DNA of 64,000 bases from Tetrapyrgos nigripes (GCA_013368315.1 JAACJM010000172.1:124001-188000); one strand, 5' to 3'. Counted from the stretch's first letter, positions 32,464-44,498 are shown. The notes: generated from the letters alone by a model not told the origin. Program-made: numbers and translations.

Positions 32464-32612
32464 AGTTGAAAAGGAAATGAATACATGAAGAATAAAGATT
32501 CTGAGCTAAAGACACGATGATGATGGATAGGAATCAGAAGTGAAAGTCATGTGAACATGCCACATTGAACTTGCCTTCAAAAAACAACTCTCTCTCCTCA
32601 CATCAGAGACTA
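32464..32612. repeat. Terminal direct repeat of DIRS-like element (right)
   Basis: Counterpart of 2060-2218 in the same orientation, at the 5' border of the minus-strand element. Confidence 0.75.
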
Positions 32613-33429
32613 TCACTTGTGAGTTCAGTACTGTCCACCTCCCTTGATGTTGTCTTCCTCTCCAGTGGTCTCTTTTCACCCCTCTGTTCTAAGCTGGCTT
32701 GATAGGAGTATAGATGATAGTAGAGGGAGTAGTAGCAGACACGAGTCAAAGTGTCCATCATTCTCTACAAGACATACTTTTCATGTCCCTGCTGCGAATA
32801 ATAATTCTCCAACCAGTGGCAACCACTTCTTTCTCTGTACACACCAACTCATAAATACCCCACCTCAATCAAAGCTATTATTGCCTTCAGCACAAGCACA
32901 CCAAAATTGCAAACCAACTGAGAGAGCATGGGTCAGGAAAAGCAATATCTGGTGTTGAAGAAAGGGGGTTAATTCAAAGGGTTGGGCATGGTTCTCAGCT
33001 GCCAGCGTAATATAGGTTTTGACATGGGTGCTGGCACAAATTTGAGTACTGGCAGCAGTGGGCTAGTATGATAAAGTATGTCTATTTTAGTTCTGTTTTC
33101 TTTTTCCCTTGGCACTATCAATTTCTCTTCTTCTCATTTCCTCATTACTTCTCTTCTTTTTCATTTCATTATCAGATATCTTTGCTCTCTGATCTATTTG
33201 CTACAATACAAACTCATACACTCATTTCCCCCTTTGCTGTCTTCCTTTTTCCAAATGCGCCATCTAATTACCCACAAATGTACACTCCCTATGTCCCTGT
33301 CTGGCAATATGCACACAATTTGATTCGTTTGCCAGTGCACACATCACTGGATGCCTTCATCTTGTTCCATATTGCCTGCTCTAGCAGCAACCCTTCCTTC
33401 TCCATTGTCCCAAAATTAAGGCATGACAC

Positions 33430-33635
33430 AGATGCATCTGCAGATATCCAGCATCCAATCTGGCCGGATTTTGATTTTCAAAAGTCAAATCCATATCTGC
33501 CAAAAACCAGTGCCACAGATATCCATATCTGCGCCATCTGTCTGGCAGGTAAGTCCAGATATCTATAGATACCTGTCATCTGCAGGTATCTGCTTCCAAT
33601 GAGCATCTGTAGATGCAGATACCTGCAGGTTAAAG
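33430..33635. repeat. Cluster of CAGATATC-type words in both orientations
   Basis: GCAGATATC, CAGATATCCATATCTG, GATATCTATAGATACC and GCAGGTATCTGC occur within ~200 bp as short imperfect palindromes. No gene is nearby. Function unknown. Confidence 0.5.
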
Positions 33636-34840
33636 ATTTCCGGTGGACATAATCACAGAGACTGTCATATATGAGGAGATAAAAGGTGTATTATAGCATA
33701 CTATCTACATCAGCTAAAAACAAGATAACAATGAAGACAGGGAAGCAACAAGGAGAGGAAGGCACTCATCTAATGATGTACTAGTATCCAACATGCAGTA
33801 CATAGCTGTAGCCAAGCTTCGGAAGTGCAAACAGCCATGCTATTAAAAAAAAAGATGATGCTAATGATAGGTAAGAGTTTCCATTGTGAAAGAGGTGGAA
33901 ACCAAAAAATGGACAGAGGCTAAGCAGGTGCACAGTGAGAAAAATTGCAAGCTGGCAAAGGAGTTAAAAAGAGAGGAGAAGCAGAGAAGATATAGTGATA
34001 GAGCAAGATGGAAAGACATTGAAGATATTTTGAGCATATGGGCATCTTGGAAAAAAAACACACAAGCAAAATGACAGCAATGGTATCAAGTAAACCAAGA
34101 TCTTCACTCCCTTTCAACCTGCCACTTTTCTTCCCTTTACAGTAGACACACGAGCTAGTGATTTTTCTGTATCCTTCACATAAGGCACAAATCAGTGAGA
34201 TGGTGCTGGCAGCTGGAAGAAACATGTTGGTCAGGTTCACAGTTGAAGTTTCAGAGGAAGAGGTAAAGGTACATACATGACTGGTGTTGTTTAGGACCAG
34301 AATGAAATGCATTTAATGTTCTCAGCAGTGTGGGAAGATATTGGACTTGAGTAAGTAGTGTTGGAATATCTTGCTGAAGGAGTATTGGGAGTGATGGGAG
34401 AGCCTATGTATCTCCAGCATTAGTAGAGGTAAGGATATTGGGGTGTTGGAGGGAAGGTTGCATATGTACAGACAGAAACAGATTCTGTCTGCAGAAAGAT
34501 GAAACAGATTCATTTGTGCAGTGGGTGGTACTGAAACTGATCCAATACCACAGTGGAACGAGGCGAGAGAGAGAGAAGTACTCACAGCGTAAAGCCCCAG
34601 AGTTGGACAACGTCTGATTAGCCTTGAGATTAAAGTCAAGCCAAACATGAAGGACATACCATCATGCCATATCCAATGGCTCAAGCCATATTTTCAACTG
34701 TGTAGATTGACATCTCCTGAGTAATAAGAGGTGGTATATTTCATCGTAAATGATCCTTAGGAGTATTCACAGCCTATCAGAGTTTTTGTAACAGGCAGAA
34801 AAAACAAGATGATGGTGGTGATGATGCATCTACAGGTGTT

Positions 34841-34868
34841 TGTTTACCTACAGCACTGTAGGTAAACA
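34841..34868. repeat. Perfect 13-bp-arm palindrome
   Basis: Arms TGTTTACCTACAG and CTGTAGGTAAACA around CA. It could form a hairpin or be a remnant transposon end. It lies ~500 bp upstream of the hAT start codon. Confidence 0.7.
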
Positions 34869-35367
34869 ACTCAGAGAGAAAGATGCACCTCCTCTCTTAC
34901 CAGCTTCCATCTTCTTCCACTGGCCATTCTGAAGGGCCCTTGACAGCAGCACAAAGGTGACCGCTGACTGGCCCCACTGGAACTTCTCCGTGCCAGCTGT
35001 TCTTCAGTCCTCTTTTTCTTTACCTTCCCAAATCTTCAAGTGTCATTCCCCAGTGGTATCCAAATATGTTTCAATACCTTTGCCAAATGAATCTGCTGGC
35101 TGCTAAACAAATTTGTTTTGTTTTTGCTGTTCTTCAGTCCTCTTTTTCTGTGTCTATTATGGTCTATGGTACATTGCACATTGTCTCTTTGCTAAATGTG
35201 GAATTAACCCATTCTTTTGGTATCCTTTTTTAGTGTTACGCTTCGACCATTGCCCAAAAACAGGTTATAATGATCATCATGGTACATTTCTTCTTGTTGC
35301 TTTATAAACTGTGGTTCATTTCTCCAATGCCCATCTTCTGTCCTTCACCCTCATTTGTATCACTCCA

Positions 35368-36506
35368 TGGCCAAAGGCAAGCACAAAGCCAATGACGAAA
35401 CCTCTGGCAACAACAGAGCATCCAAACACTGTAGAGAGAACTCGCCTTCTCTGGAACCCGAACCTCAAGACCAACCATCTATGACTTCTGCACAGATGAA
35501 GAAGACTCTGGCAAGACTGCAGATGAGATACTAGGTGCATCTCCTTTCTTTGATACTCTCTCCAAACCCCTGACCTTGTCTTTCAGAGCTTCAAACTGAG
35601 ATATGGTACAACCCTGCTCGTGGCAAGGTGTCACCAATGTATCAGCACTTCCAGAAGCCCTATATTGAGGAAATAACTGGGAAATATGTTTTCGTGTGCA
35701 AAAAGTGCATAATAATTGTGTCTTTTCATAGTGATACCATACTAACATAATATCATAGAAACCCCTCTGAAAAACTTCATTGTGCACCATATGAGGACTC
35801 CACCAGCAACTTCACTACTCATATGAACCACTGCAACCCCAAGAAGAAGGGAAACATCACTGACTTCATGCCAGGAGTACATACAATGTTGCAGGCTTCC
35901 ACTTCAAAATGGCAATATAGACAGCCAGATGGAAGCACCCCTTCAAGATTGTCTCTGACCCCAAACTCATCAGCATGTTCAAGATGCTGTACAACAAGGC
36001 TGACATCCCCTGTGAGTACACTGTCTCTCATGATGTCCAAGACATCTACAAGCTCACCAAGTCCTTCATCAGCGAAATCCTTCAGAAATATGTTGGAAAG
36101 ATTCACTTTGCTGTCGACAGGTGGGCTTCTCCCAACCATATCTCTATTCTTGGTATCTCCTGCATCTGGTACACTGAAGGGAAAATTGAGGAGTGTTCAC
36201 TAGATTTTGTCAAGTACATTGCCATTTGTCCTCTTTCTTACCTTTTCCTTGACTGACTGTCTTAAAGACTGTGGAAGTGACACACAGGGCAATATTTGGC
36301 AATGGAGTTCTTCAAAGCCTTGAGAGAGTTTGGCATTGCTGAGAAGGTGTGTCAATGTGACTCAATCTTTCTGCTTCATATACTGAGTATTGTCTTGTAA
36401 AGATTCTTCCTTGTGCTCACTGGTGACAATGCTGAAAACAACTCAACCATGGTCAATCATCTATGTGACCTCATCCCCAACTTTGATGGTCAGCAGTCCC
36501 ATGTAC
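35368..36506 (+). pseudogene. hAT transposase, N-terminal half (BED finger and start of RNase H-like core)
   Basis: An ATG at 35368 opens a polar N-terminus ending at TAG 35533-35535. Further on is a BED-type zinc finger: VFVCKKC at about 35690, then the NFTTHMNHC histidine part at about 35815. The catalytic domain start is clear at 35975-36236 (DIPCEYTVSHDVQDIY, GKIHFAVDRWASPNHISILG, LDFVKY). It continues through DNAENNSTMVNHLCDLIPNF to QQSHV. Several stops and frameshifts separate these parts. At 36506 the reading is cut by a 4.2 kb element; removing it yields the standard VRCFTHILNL motif. Confidence 0.8.
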
Positions 36507-36569
36507 ACCACTACAGGCAACCTTAGAACTATATCATCTTAGGTGGAATTATCCCTACACTTTTTCCAC

Positions 36570-36990
36570 CTAACGAGGTGGAATTCCCGGGAAATTCCCT
36601 ATTGTCAGGGAATTCCCCCACTGCTCTAGGGAAATCCCCCAGGGAAAACAGCTCCAATTCCCTCTGTCCCTTACACCATTCATAAAGTCTTCATACAATC
36701 TTATTCCACTGTATCTTGTTCACTAAGACCCAAATAACATGACTATAAGGCCAAGACCACCTATTAAAACCAAGCTCTTTAAATCAACCCTCAAGCATTT
36801 CCAATTTGCAAATTTATGGGGAATTCCCTCAGTTCCAAAACTGAGGGGAATTCCCTAACACAACCTTAAGCATCTCTGGAGGGAATTCCCTGAATACTCC
36901 AGACCATCTCCATCAGGGAATTTCCCAACCTGTCATGCAGGCCAGGGAATTCCCTTGTTACACTCTCCCCAGGAAATTCCCACTGACATG
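36570..36990. repeat. Subterminal GGGAATTCCC motif array (left)
   Basis: About ten exact or near copies of the palindrome GGGAATTCCC (variants GGGAAATTCCC, GGGAATTTCCC) within ~420 bp. The mirrored array is at 40265-40665. Confidence 0.85.
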
Positions 36991-37499
36991 CGGTGAGACT
37001 TTCCATCCTGCAATATTTTCTGGGACTTCCCAAATACTCACCACATCAGTTTGGAAATATTGGGACAACTAATAATAAAGTTAAAAAAGCTGCTGAATTT
37101 GGAACTTCAACCAGTATGTCCTTTTTTGGAAAAAAGTGCTATAAATTTTTCCCACAACTACTACTTTGGTGGAGAGGTGTAGGTGGTCAGTAGGGTCCAG
37201 GGGTAGAGACTGTGGCTGACTCAGAAAATGCAAAATAAAGTTCCAAAGCTAGCAATGAAAAATGAGGTGGGTACATAATAGGGTGTATTTTGGGTTGGTG
37301 AATCTGAATATACCATTAGGTTTGCAATATCTCCAGTCTTTATGGAGATATAGCCAAAATACTGTCCAAAATATAGCAAAAGAGGAGGATAGGTACTGGC
37401 CAATGCATCCAATCAGCTCTGATCATGATGTGGGTTGGTAGGATACTGCATTCAGACTGTATGAGAGTGGGAATATAGTTTATTATATTATATAATCAC

Positions 37500-39765
37500 A
37501 GCCTGATGAGATATTTTCAATTTACTCTCAAAAAAGTGAAAACTTGGGATGGCCATAGACACTGCATGTTATAGCATCTAATATCATTATGGATATGTCT
37601 AATGGGGTATTTTTGGTCCCTGAATCCGAATATTCACTTGAATAAGCTCTATATGCCATGGTTCTGTTTATATCAAGTAGTTACCCCCAAATGTAGGTAC
37701 CCTGTGGCACCCACAAATATGCAAGTTATAAATTTGTTTGAGTAGGTGTATAATCGTTCTTAGATGCCCCAAATTATAATATGACTGCATATCTCTCATA
37801 TCTCCAAGATACAAGACTCCATTTCCAATTTATTCCCAGAAAACTTGCCACAAAAGCGAAAAAGTGGAATGGCCATGGACACTGCATATTCTAGCATCTA
37901 ATATGATCATGGATATGTCTACTAAGGTAGTCCTGGTTTCCAAACCTGAATATTAGCATGTATAAGCTCTATATTCTGTGGTTCTGCTGATATTGAATAC
38001 TTAACTCTAAACATAGGTACCTGTGGCACCTGCAAATATGTAGCTTATAAAATAGGATGAGTGGGTTTAAAAGTATTCATTGATGTCCCAAACAGGAATA
38101 TGAAGTCAAATCTTCTATATCCCCAAGATCCAAGACTCTGTTCTCAATGTATTCCTAAAAAATTGCCACAAAAGCGAAAAAGTGGAATGGCCATGGACAC
38201 TGCACATTATAGCATCTAATGTGATCAGGGATATGTCTACAGGGGTATTTAGGGCTGCTGAATCTCAATATCAACTTGGATAAGCTCTGTCTGCAATGGT
38301 TACGCTGCTATTAAATAGTTACCCCTAAATGTAGATACCTGTGGCACCTGTAAATACATATCCTATAAAATAGTGTGAGTAGGTGGATAAGTGTTAAATG
38401 ATCCCCCAAGAATGAATATATAGCCAGATATACCATATCCCCAAGATCCAAGACTTTATTTCCAATTTATTACCCAAAAAGCGAAAATAGTACCTTTTTG
38501 AACCATATACATGGCCATATCTCATTCCAGAGGTTATCACAGACACTCATACTGTGTATTTCATCTTTTAGTATCATTCCAAAAACAATGAGTCATCTAT
38601 AATATCTAGCAGATATTTTGGGTACATCCAGTAGCTTAAAGTCCAACTGTGTTCCACATGATGGTACTTGTAGCACTTAAGCTTATATCTGAGCATGTCT
38701 GTCAGTGAGGATGACCAAACTCTGAATCATCAGAGTATTATAGTGCAAAATGATGGTTAAGCACTCAGAATGCCAATCAGATAGCCAAAGTATGGGTATA
38801 TGTGCTAATAAAGGTGGAAATTACAACTATTTTCGCTTTTTGGGGAATACAGTGAGAATAGAGTCTTGGATCTTGAAGATATGGAAGATCTAAATTCATG
38901 TTCATGTTTAGGGCATTGAATAACTGTTATTGACCCACCTACACAAATTTATAACATACATATTGGCAGGTGCCACAGGCACCTATGTATGTTTAGGGGT
39001 AAGCATCCAATAGTGGCAGAGCCACATCATGCAGGGCATATCTAAGTGGATATTTGGATTCAGAGATCCAAAGTACCCTAGTAAACATATCCATACACAT
39101 ATTGAATGCTGTACTATGCAGTGTCCATGGCCATCCCACTTTGCCACTTTTTGTGGGAATAAATTGGGAATAGAGTCTTGGATTTTGGCAATATGGAGGA
39201 GCAGGCTTCATATCTGTGTTTGGAGCATTCATGAGCAGTTATTCACCTACTCACACAAATTTATAACATGCATATTTGCCAGTGCCACAGGTACCTATGT
39301 ATAGGGGTAAGTATTGAATCATGATAGATCCAAGCTGTATATGGACCATTAAAGTGAATATTTGGATTCAAGGACTCAGCATACTCTAGGAGACATCTCC
39401 ATACCCATATTAGATGCTATACCATGCAGTGTCCATGGCCATCCCAACTTTTCGCTTTTTTTGGCAATAAATTGGGAATAGAGTCTTGGACCTGTCAGAT
39501 CTAGAAGATCTGATGTACTATTTGTATTTATAGCATTTAATAACACTTATCCACCTACTCAAACAAATTTATAACATACACATTTGCAGGTGCCACAGGT
39601 ACCTATGTTTAAGCAGAACCACATGATATCAAGCTTATTCATGTAGATATTCAGATTCAGAAGCTTGAAATACCCCAGTAGACACATCCATACCCATATT
39701 AGATGCTATAGCACACAGTGCTCAAGGCCATCCCAAGTTTTTCACTTTTTTGAGAGTAAATTGAT
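37500..39765. repeat. Inverted ~310-bp tandem repeats in core of palindromic element
   Basis: Units anchored on AAAAGCGAAAAAGTGGAATGG or variants begin near 37540, 37855, 38172 and 38477. The same units in reverse appear near 38830, 39150, 39440 and 39735. Each unit also carries a GGTACCTGTGGCACCTGC-type block. The symmetry centre lies between 38490 and 38830. Confidence 0.85.
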
Positions 39766-40264
39766 ATATAATATACTAAACTATATTTCCACTCCTAGAG
39801 GGTCTGAATTCAGTATCCTACCAACCAACATCATGATCAGAGCTGATTGGATGCAATAGCCAGTACCCATCCTCCTCTTTTGTTATATTTTGGGCAGTAT
39901 TTTGGCTATATCTCTATAAAAACTGGAGAGATTGCAAACCTAATGGTATATTCAGATTTCACCAACTCAAAATACACCCTATTATGTACCCACCTCATTT
40001 TTCATTGCTGGCTTTGGAACTTTATTTTGCATTTTCTGAGTCAGCCACAGTCTCTACCCCTATTTCCTTTGCAGATTCTGGACCCTACTGACCACCTATA
40101 CCTCCCCATCAAAGTAGTAGCTGTGGGAAAAATCTCTAGACTCAATGAGCACTTTCTTTCCAAAAAAGAAAGTACTGCTTCAAGTTCCAAATTCAGCAAT
40201 TTTTTCAACTTGAAAGCAACAGGCTCAATGTTTCCCAAATAGGAAAGGTTTTACTGAATAGATG

Positions 40265-40670
40265 TATGGGAATTCCTATGCCCTGGGAGCACACAATGGC
40301 AGGGAATTTCTGCAGGAATTAACTGGGAGAGATTAACCAGGGGAATTCCCTAGAGTTGAGAGTTGACAAGCCTTGGGAATTCCCTGAGATTAGTGGACTG
40401 AGGGGAATTCCCTGGACTGAAGATAAGGGAATTCCCCCTAGCTATTTCTGTACATAGGAAACTAGGGAATTCCCAATGGTTCCCAGAATAGGGGGGGATT
40501 TCCCTAGGTTGGAATGATTTTCTACTAGTAATTAACCAGCACAATGGGTGGTGGAAGTCACTTATGCATTATAGAACCAACTATATTATACTGGTGATAC
40601 CTGGGGAATTGGTGGTCATTTCCCCCAGGGAGTTCCCTGTCACTGGGGAATTTCCCGGGAATTCTATCTC
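40265..40670. repeat. Subterminal GGGAATTCCC motif array (right)
   Basis: About ten copies of GGGAATTCCC-type palindromes mirror the left array. Dense subterminal motifs at both ends usually mark transposase-binding sites. Confidence 0.85.
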
Positions 40671-40737
40671 CTTAGGTGGAAAAAGTGTAGGGATAATTCA
40701 CCCTAAGAAGGTCTATTTGTAGGCTGCCTGAGCTGTG

Positions 40738-41625
40738 TACGCTGCTTCACCCACATCCTAAATCTTGTCTTCAAAGCTATCCTTTCTGTCTTCATCCCCA
40801 AGTGTAAATGCCAAGCAATAAACGACCACACTGACATTACTGAGGACCCTATAGAAGAAGACAACAGTGACAATGAAGCAGAGGACAAGATTGATGAAAA
40901 TGTTGACCCCAAACATGAAGCCTGGGATGATGAACAGATTGACATTGTTGGTGGGGAGTTGGAAGTAGAGGAGTCTGATCTCTTCGAAGAAGCTCAAGGA
41001 CAAATCATGGTTGGAATTTCTGCCATCAAGAAGGTGCATCCCTTAGTCTTCTCATGCTCACTACCTATTCTAACTACCAGATCTCCAGAATGACAAAATT
41101 TGCTGCAAGTCAGCAACCTCTGGAGACTTCTGTTCAGATTTGATGATGTCTGCAAAAGAACATGGCAATAACAATCCTTGCAAACTGGTCAAGCCAGTTG
41201 GAACTCAATGGAACTCCAAGTCACTCTTAATCTCCTCATTTATTGCTCTTAAGCAAGCTGTTGCTGACATCTGCAATTGACTGGTGTGGAATAATCAGAA
41301 GGCAAAGCTGCACTGCTACATTCTGACTGCAGAGGAATGGGCTATTCTTGAAGAGCTTGAACCAATTCTCGAGGTATTTACTCTTATTCTTAATGGCATC
41401 AATCACCACTAATGCCATATCCTTGTAGCTCTTCCTGAACCAAACCCTTGAGTTTTCCAAAGCCGGAGTACCTCTTGTCCATAAAGTCATTCCTGCCATT
41501 GACAGCCTCACTGAAGCCCTCAGCTCTGTTCACAATGATCCAGAAGCAAATTCTGCAGTCTGATATGCTGTGATGAAGGGGATTGCAATGCTAAACAAGT
41601 ATTACTCCAAGACCAATGAGTCAGC
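40738..41625 (+). pseudogene. hAT transposase, C-terminal half (truncated)
   Basis: Continues from 36506 with RCFTHILNLVFKAILSVF, then a very acidic spacer (ITEDPIEEDNSDNEAEDKID) as in fungal hAT transposases. Next come PVGTQWNSKSLL and the TAEEWAILEELEPILEVF region, and then IPAIDSLTEAL and MLNKYYSKTNES. The dimerisation domain that should follow is absent, because the sequence changes to an LTR at 41626. Frames are broken several times (for example after 41275 and near 41410). Confidence 0.8.
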
Positions 41626-42064
41626 TGTCACAAAGAGGCAAGCGCTTAGATAGTGATAACGAGGAGCTACGGGCTCGACTCGACTAACAGACAGCAGTAA
41701 GTACTGGAACTGGTCCCAACGACGAAGAATGTATTAAATACCTAACAGACAGCAGTAAGTACTGGAACTACAGTGTTCATCAGTAAAGGTGAAAAGATTA
41801 GTGAAACGAGGAATACACACCTGGTCCCAACGACGAAGAGGTCAAGATGGGGAACCAGGTGTCAAAACAGGGTTTATATATGTAAGGGTAAGGCTGTAAA
41901 GTAAAGCTGTCATGGAAGCTGTAAAGAAGGCTGTAAAAGGAAGCTGTATTGGAGAAATGAAAGGTCCGGTGCGTAGCATGTGTAAAGGTCCGAGGAATGG
42001 TATAGAGATCCGAGGGTACGGAGATAAGAGGAAATAAATAGTACCAAATATAGACTTCATGACA
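41626..42064 (-). repeat. E4 LTR (minus-strand chromovirus)
   Basis: Bounded by TGTCACAAAG and ATGACA, and followed on the plus strand by TTACCCCCCTCC, i.e. a polypurine tract on the minus strand. A ~56 bp internal duplication carries AACAGACAGCAGTAAGTACT (41688 and 41744). It abuts the truncated hAT gene. Its partner LTR is not in the window. Confidence 0.75.
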
Positions 42065-42078
42065 TTACCCCCCTCCTA
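42065..42078 (-). promoter_or_regulatory. E4 polypurine tract
   Basis: Minus strand reads TAGGAGGGGGGTAA directly before the LTR. Confidence 0.75.
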
Positions 42079-42101
42079 AAATTCATCGTCCTCAATGAAC
42101 A

Positions 42102-42573
42102 CTAAATCTTCATTGCCTCTGGGTGTTTCTTGTGGAATGCAGTGATCTTTCGTTTCGCATTTTTGAGGTTTGGAGCTGGCTCCCATGAGTTGTGGCTGTC
42201 ATCATACCCCTTCCACTTGACGAGGTATTCCAGTCGCCTCCATCGCACTCTGCTATCCAGAAGAGTGTCCACTTCATATTCAGGCTCGTCCTCCCCTTCG
42301 AGGTATACTGGCTCTGGTTCTTCGGGTAAGAGTCCGTTCACCACATTACCCTTGTAGGGGTAGAGTTTGTCGACGTGGAATACTGGATGTAGGCGGCTCA
42401 GGGTTTTGGGAAGGTCTAACCGATAGTCCAAATCTCCAACCTTCTCTATGATCGCATATGGGCCTAGCTGTCGGTCACCCAACTTGTCGCTCGAGAGTTT
42501 CAAGTCGATGTCCTGAGCACTCAGCCAAACGTAGTCTCCGACCTTGAACTGATGTCCCTTCCGCTGATACGCC
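42102..42573 (-). pseudogene. E4 integrase C-terminus and chromodomain
   Basis: The minus-strand reading is AYQRKGHQFKVGDYVWLSAQ, then LGPYAIIEKVGDLDYRLDLP and SRLHPVFHVDKLYPY. A chromodomain follows (YEVDTLLDSRVRWRRLEYLV, KWKGYDDSHNSWEPAPNL). The reading is intact up to ~42574, where E3 begins. The rest of E4 (gag, protease, RT and most of the integrase) is not found in this window. Confidence 0.85.
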
Positions 42574-44001
42574 TGCCAAAAACTCGACTAGAACGAGTTA
42601 AAAAGCGTACATATATCAAGTATACGGATATATTATGTCTGTTTACTAGGGAATAAGGACTGAAGCGAGCCCAATCTATCAGTTAAAGTGATTCTAGAGG
42701 CAACGTTCGCGAGCGCGATACGAAATAAGGATAAGTAGCCTCGAGAGGATGGTACATAAGTCCCTCAAGCTACTAAGTTCGATGTTCGAGTACTAGACTG
42801 CTTGTATACGTTTATATGTACATACCCAAGGCACTTGTTCACGAGTAGCCACCTCGCGAGCAGTATAAGTACGCGTTACCTCTATTCACGATCCATGGGA
42901 TTACCAATGTGACATAGACTCAAGAAGATAAGATACAAGACTAAAGGAGATGAATGATAACAAGGAGAAACCTCGGATAGGTGCCTTCGCGAAGTATCCC
43001 GGAGACATTCCGATAGTTCGCGAACCTGGTTAGATCTACTCAAGCTAAAGCTAAGATCGTCGTGATGTTGCCAAATGATCAAGATCTACCTCACCCCTCC
43101 TAAAGACACCAAAGAAGATAGTTCCGACGGATCTAGAGACTTACTGAGGCCCTCTAGAGGACTCTAGTAGGGATGGAGATATCGGAACCTATGAAAGACC
43201 GCTCGCGAGCATTGGAAGAGGTTCGCATGTGATACCCAATGAGGTTACCGGTACGAGTACCGCTCTAGACCTCCATTACCAAGAAGCTAGCATGTGCTAC
43301 ATATACCCTGGCCCTCTCGCGAGGACTCTGTACATATTCTGATTGGACGATTCATGTAAATACTGTTCGCGTATCTCTCTCCTTAGTTACTTTCATTCAA
43401 TCTCTCGTGTTTCACTATATAATATTGCGGACTTTAAATAATATTAGCTACTGTACAGTTCTAGGACCTCTAGAGTATAAAAGGACAAAGTACTCGTAGC
43501 TAGAAAACCAGATTAGTACTTGCATGTATTGCTGCGGATTCTGGATAACTCTCGAGAGAAGATTAGATCTCTCGCTTGCCCAGGCCAGCTTTATATCAAT
43601 AGGAATTTCTACAAAAACCCAAAACTTTAAAGACTCGAACATTAGTTCACCCTAAGACAAAGATTGTTGTGATTGCATTGGCATATTGGCCCCATATTGT
43701 GTTTATTGAACTTAGGCATATTGGCCTCATTGTGTTATTGAAGATCTAGGCAATTGGCCTCTTATTGTGTTTATCTCGAAGTCAAGAAGACTGTCAATTG
43801 TGACCATTGTTATTGTTGAACCCCCTATTGTTCCCCAATCGGTTCTAGAGCCATTTACCTTTAAGCTACACAAGTTATACGAGTGTTCTGCCACTTTGGA
43901 TCACCTCGCATTATATAGCAGGATTGGTGTTTGTGTGTTTTTGGTGTTGTTAGCTTCGATCTTCGAAGCTATTAGCATTATCCACTAGCCAGCCTATTAT
44001 A
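42574..44001 (+). repeat. E3 5' LTR
   Basis: The left edge is set by the abrupt end of E4 coding sequence at TGCCAAAAACTCG; the right edge by the primer-binding site at 44002. The segment holds six TCGCGA palindromes, a TATA box (GAGTATAAAAGGAC, about 43471-43484) and a three-fold ~36 bp repeat. No second copy of this LTR occurs in the window, so its boundaries are provisional. Confidence 0.65.
43655..43775 (+). repeat. ~36-bp repeat, three copies, in E3 LTR
   Basis: Three imperfect units contain GGCATATTGGCC(CC/TC)AT and TTGTGTTTATTGAA or TTGTGTTATTGAAG. Confidence 0.75.
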
Positions 44002-44020
44002 TTGGAGCCCACTGCGAGGG
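44002..44020 (+). promoter_or_regulatory. E3 primer-binding site
   Basis: TTGGAGCCCACTGCGAGGG follows the LTR. TGG is complementary to a tRNA CCA end, and the following bases resemble the TGGAGCCCA-type site of fungal gypsy elements. The exact tRNA is not determined. Confidence 0.6.
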
Positions 44021-44498
44021 GGTATCCATATAACTTAAGCTTACAAGCTCAAGAACTATAAAAGAAGCAACGCGCTTCAACCACCTTGGTGTACTTTGGA
44101 TCGTGAAGTATTACTGCTACGTTTTGGATTACGCGAAGTAGTTATCCGGCAAGATTATCCCAACAGATAAGCTTAACGGTGGCCATTGGACGAATCCATC
44201 AAAAAGAAGGACAGTACAAAGACTAGAGCGAGTTCCTGAACCAGAACCAGCTACGTCTTCACCTATCTTTCAACCTTATCCAAAGAACCCTCAAAGAACG
44301 CAGCTTGTCTCCAGAAGACGACGAGCGAACAGCTCTATTGAAAGTTTATCTCTTGAACCAGTTCCAAGTCAGGCTACTGAACCTAGTACGTCTGCGAACC
44401 TTCAAGAAGTAGAAGAACAAGAACAAGAAAGTTTATCTTCGTTATCACCCTCGATAGACTTAGATTTCGCACTCCTTCAACCAGATTCACCCTCTACC

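Larger units (their letters stand above)
2060..32612 (-). mobile_element. DIRS-like (tyrosine-recombinase) retroelement, degraded and nested
   Basis: Read on the minus strand the fragments follow the order gag-like region (32428-29808 and 17406-16857), reverse transcriptase (16642-15603), RNase H (15386-15120, then 4239-3750) and tyrosine recombinase (3631-2698). This is the order expected of fungal DIRS/PAT-type elements, which integrate with a tyrosine recombinase rather than a DDE integrase. The ends carry a shared ~150 bp direct repeat (2060-2218 and 32464-32612). E1, E2, a 757 bp TIR element and a MITE interrupt it. Subtracting these leaves about 6.3 kb, a usual size for the class. Across the E1 junction the RNase H-like reading continues once E1 and one ATGC copy are removed. 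All reading frames are broken, so the copy is dead. Family assignment is from motif recognition only. Confidence 0.8.
32613..35367. other. No recognisable gene
   Basis: Several 60-166 codon frames occur (for example 33068-33568 plus, 34322-34684 minus), but none carries a familiar motif. Two local structures stand out: a cluster of CAGATATC/GATATCTG words and a 13-bp-arm palindrome, listed separately. Confidence 0.5.
36507..40735. mobile_element. 4.2-kb palindromic element in hAT gene (CACTA-like?)
   Basis: Target TGTAC is repeated at 36502-36506 and 40736-40740; a 3-bp reading (TAC) is equally possible. Ends are related inverted repeats, with CACTACAGGCAACC on the left and CACAGCTCAGGCAGCC on the right. 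A well-conserved block AATTATCCCTACACTTTTTC follows in both. Both arms, of roughly 2 kb, are reverse complements over most of their length (for example 37205-37495 against 39770-40055). CAC ends and a possible 3-bp duplication hint at CACTA, but this is not certain. No transposase is present; short ATG frames are not credible genes. Confidence 0.75.

Noticed and set aside
33068..33568. 166-codon ORF as a gene
   Set aside because: Composition is Ser/Phe/His-rich from a pyrimidine-rich stretch and matches no family known to me.
37221..40242. Short ORFs in the palindromic element
   Set aside because: They appear in mirror-image pairs because of the inverted repeat and have no domain.
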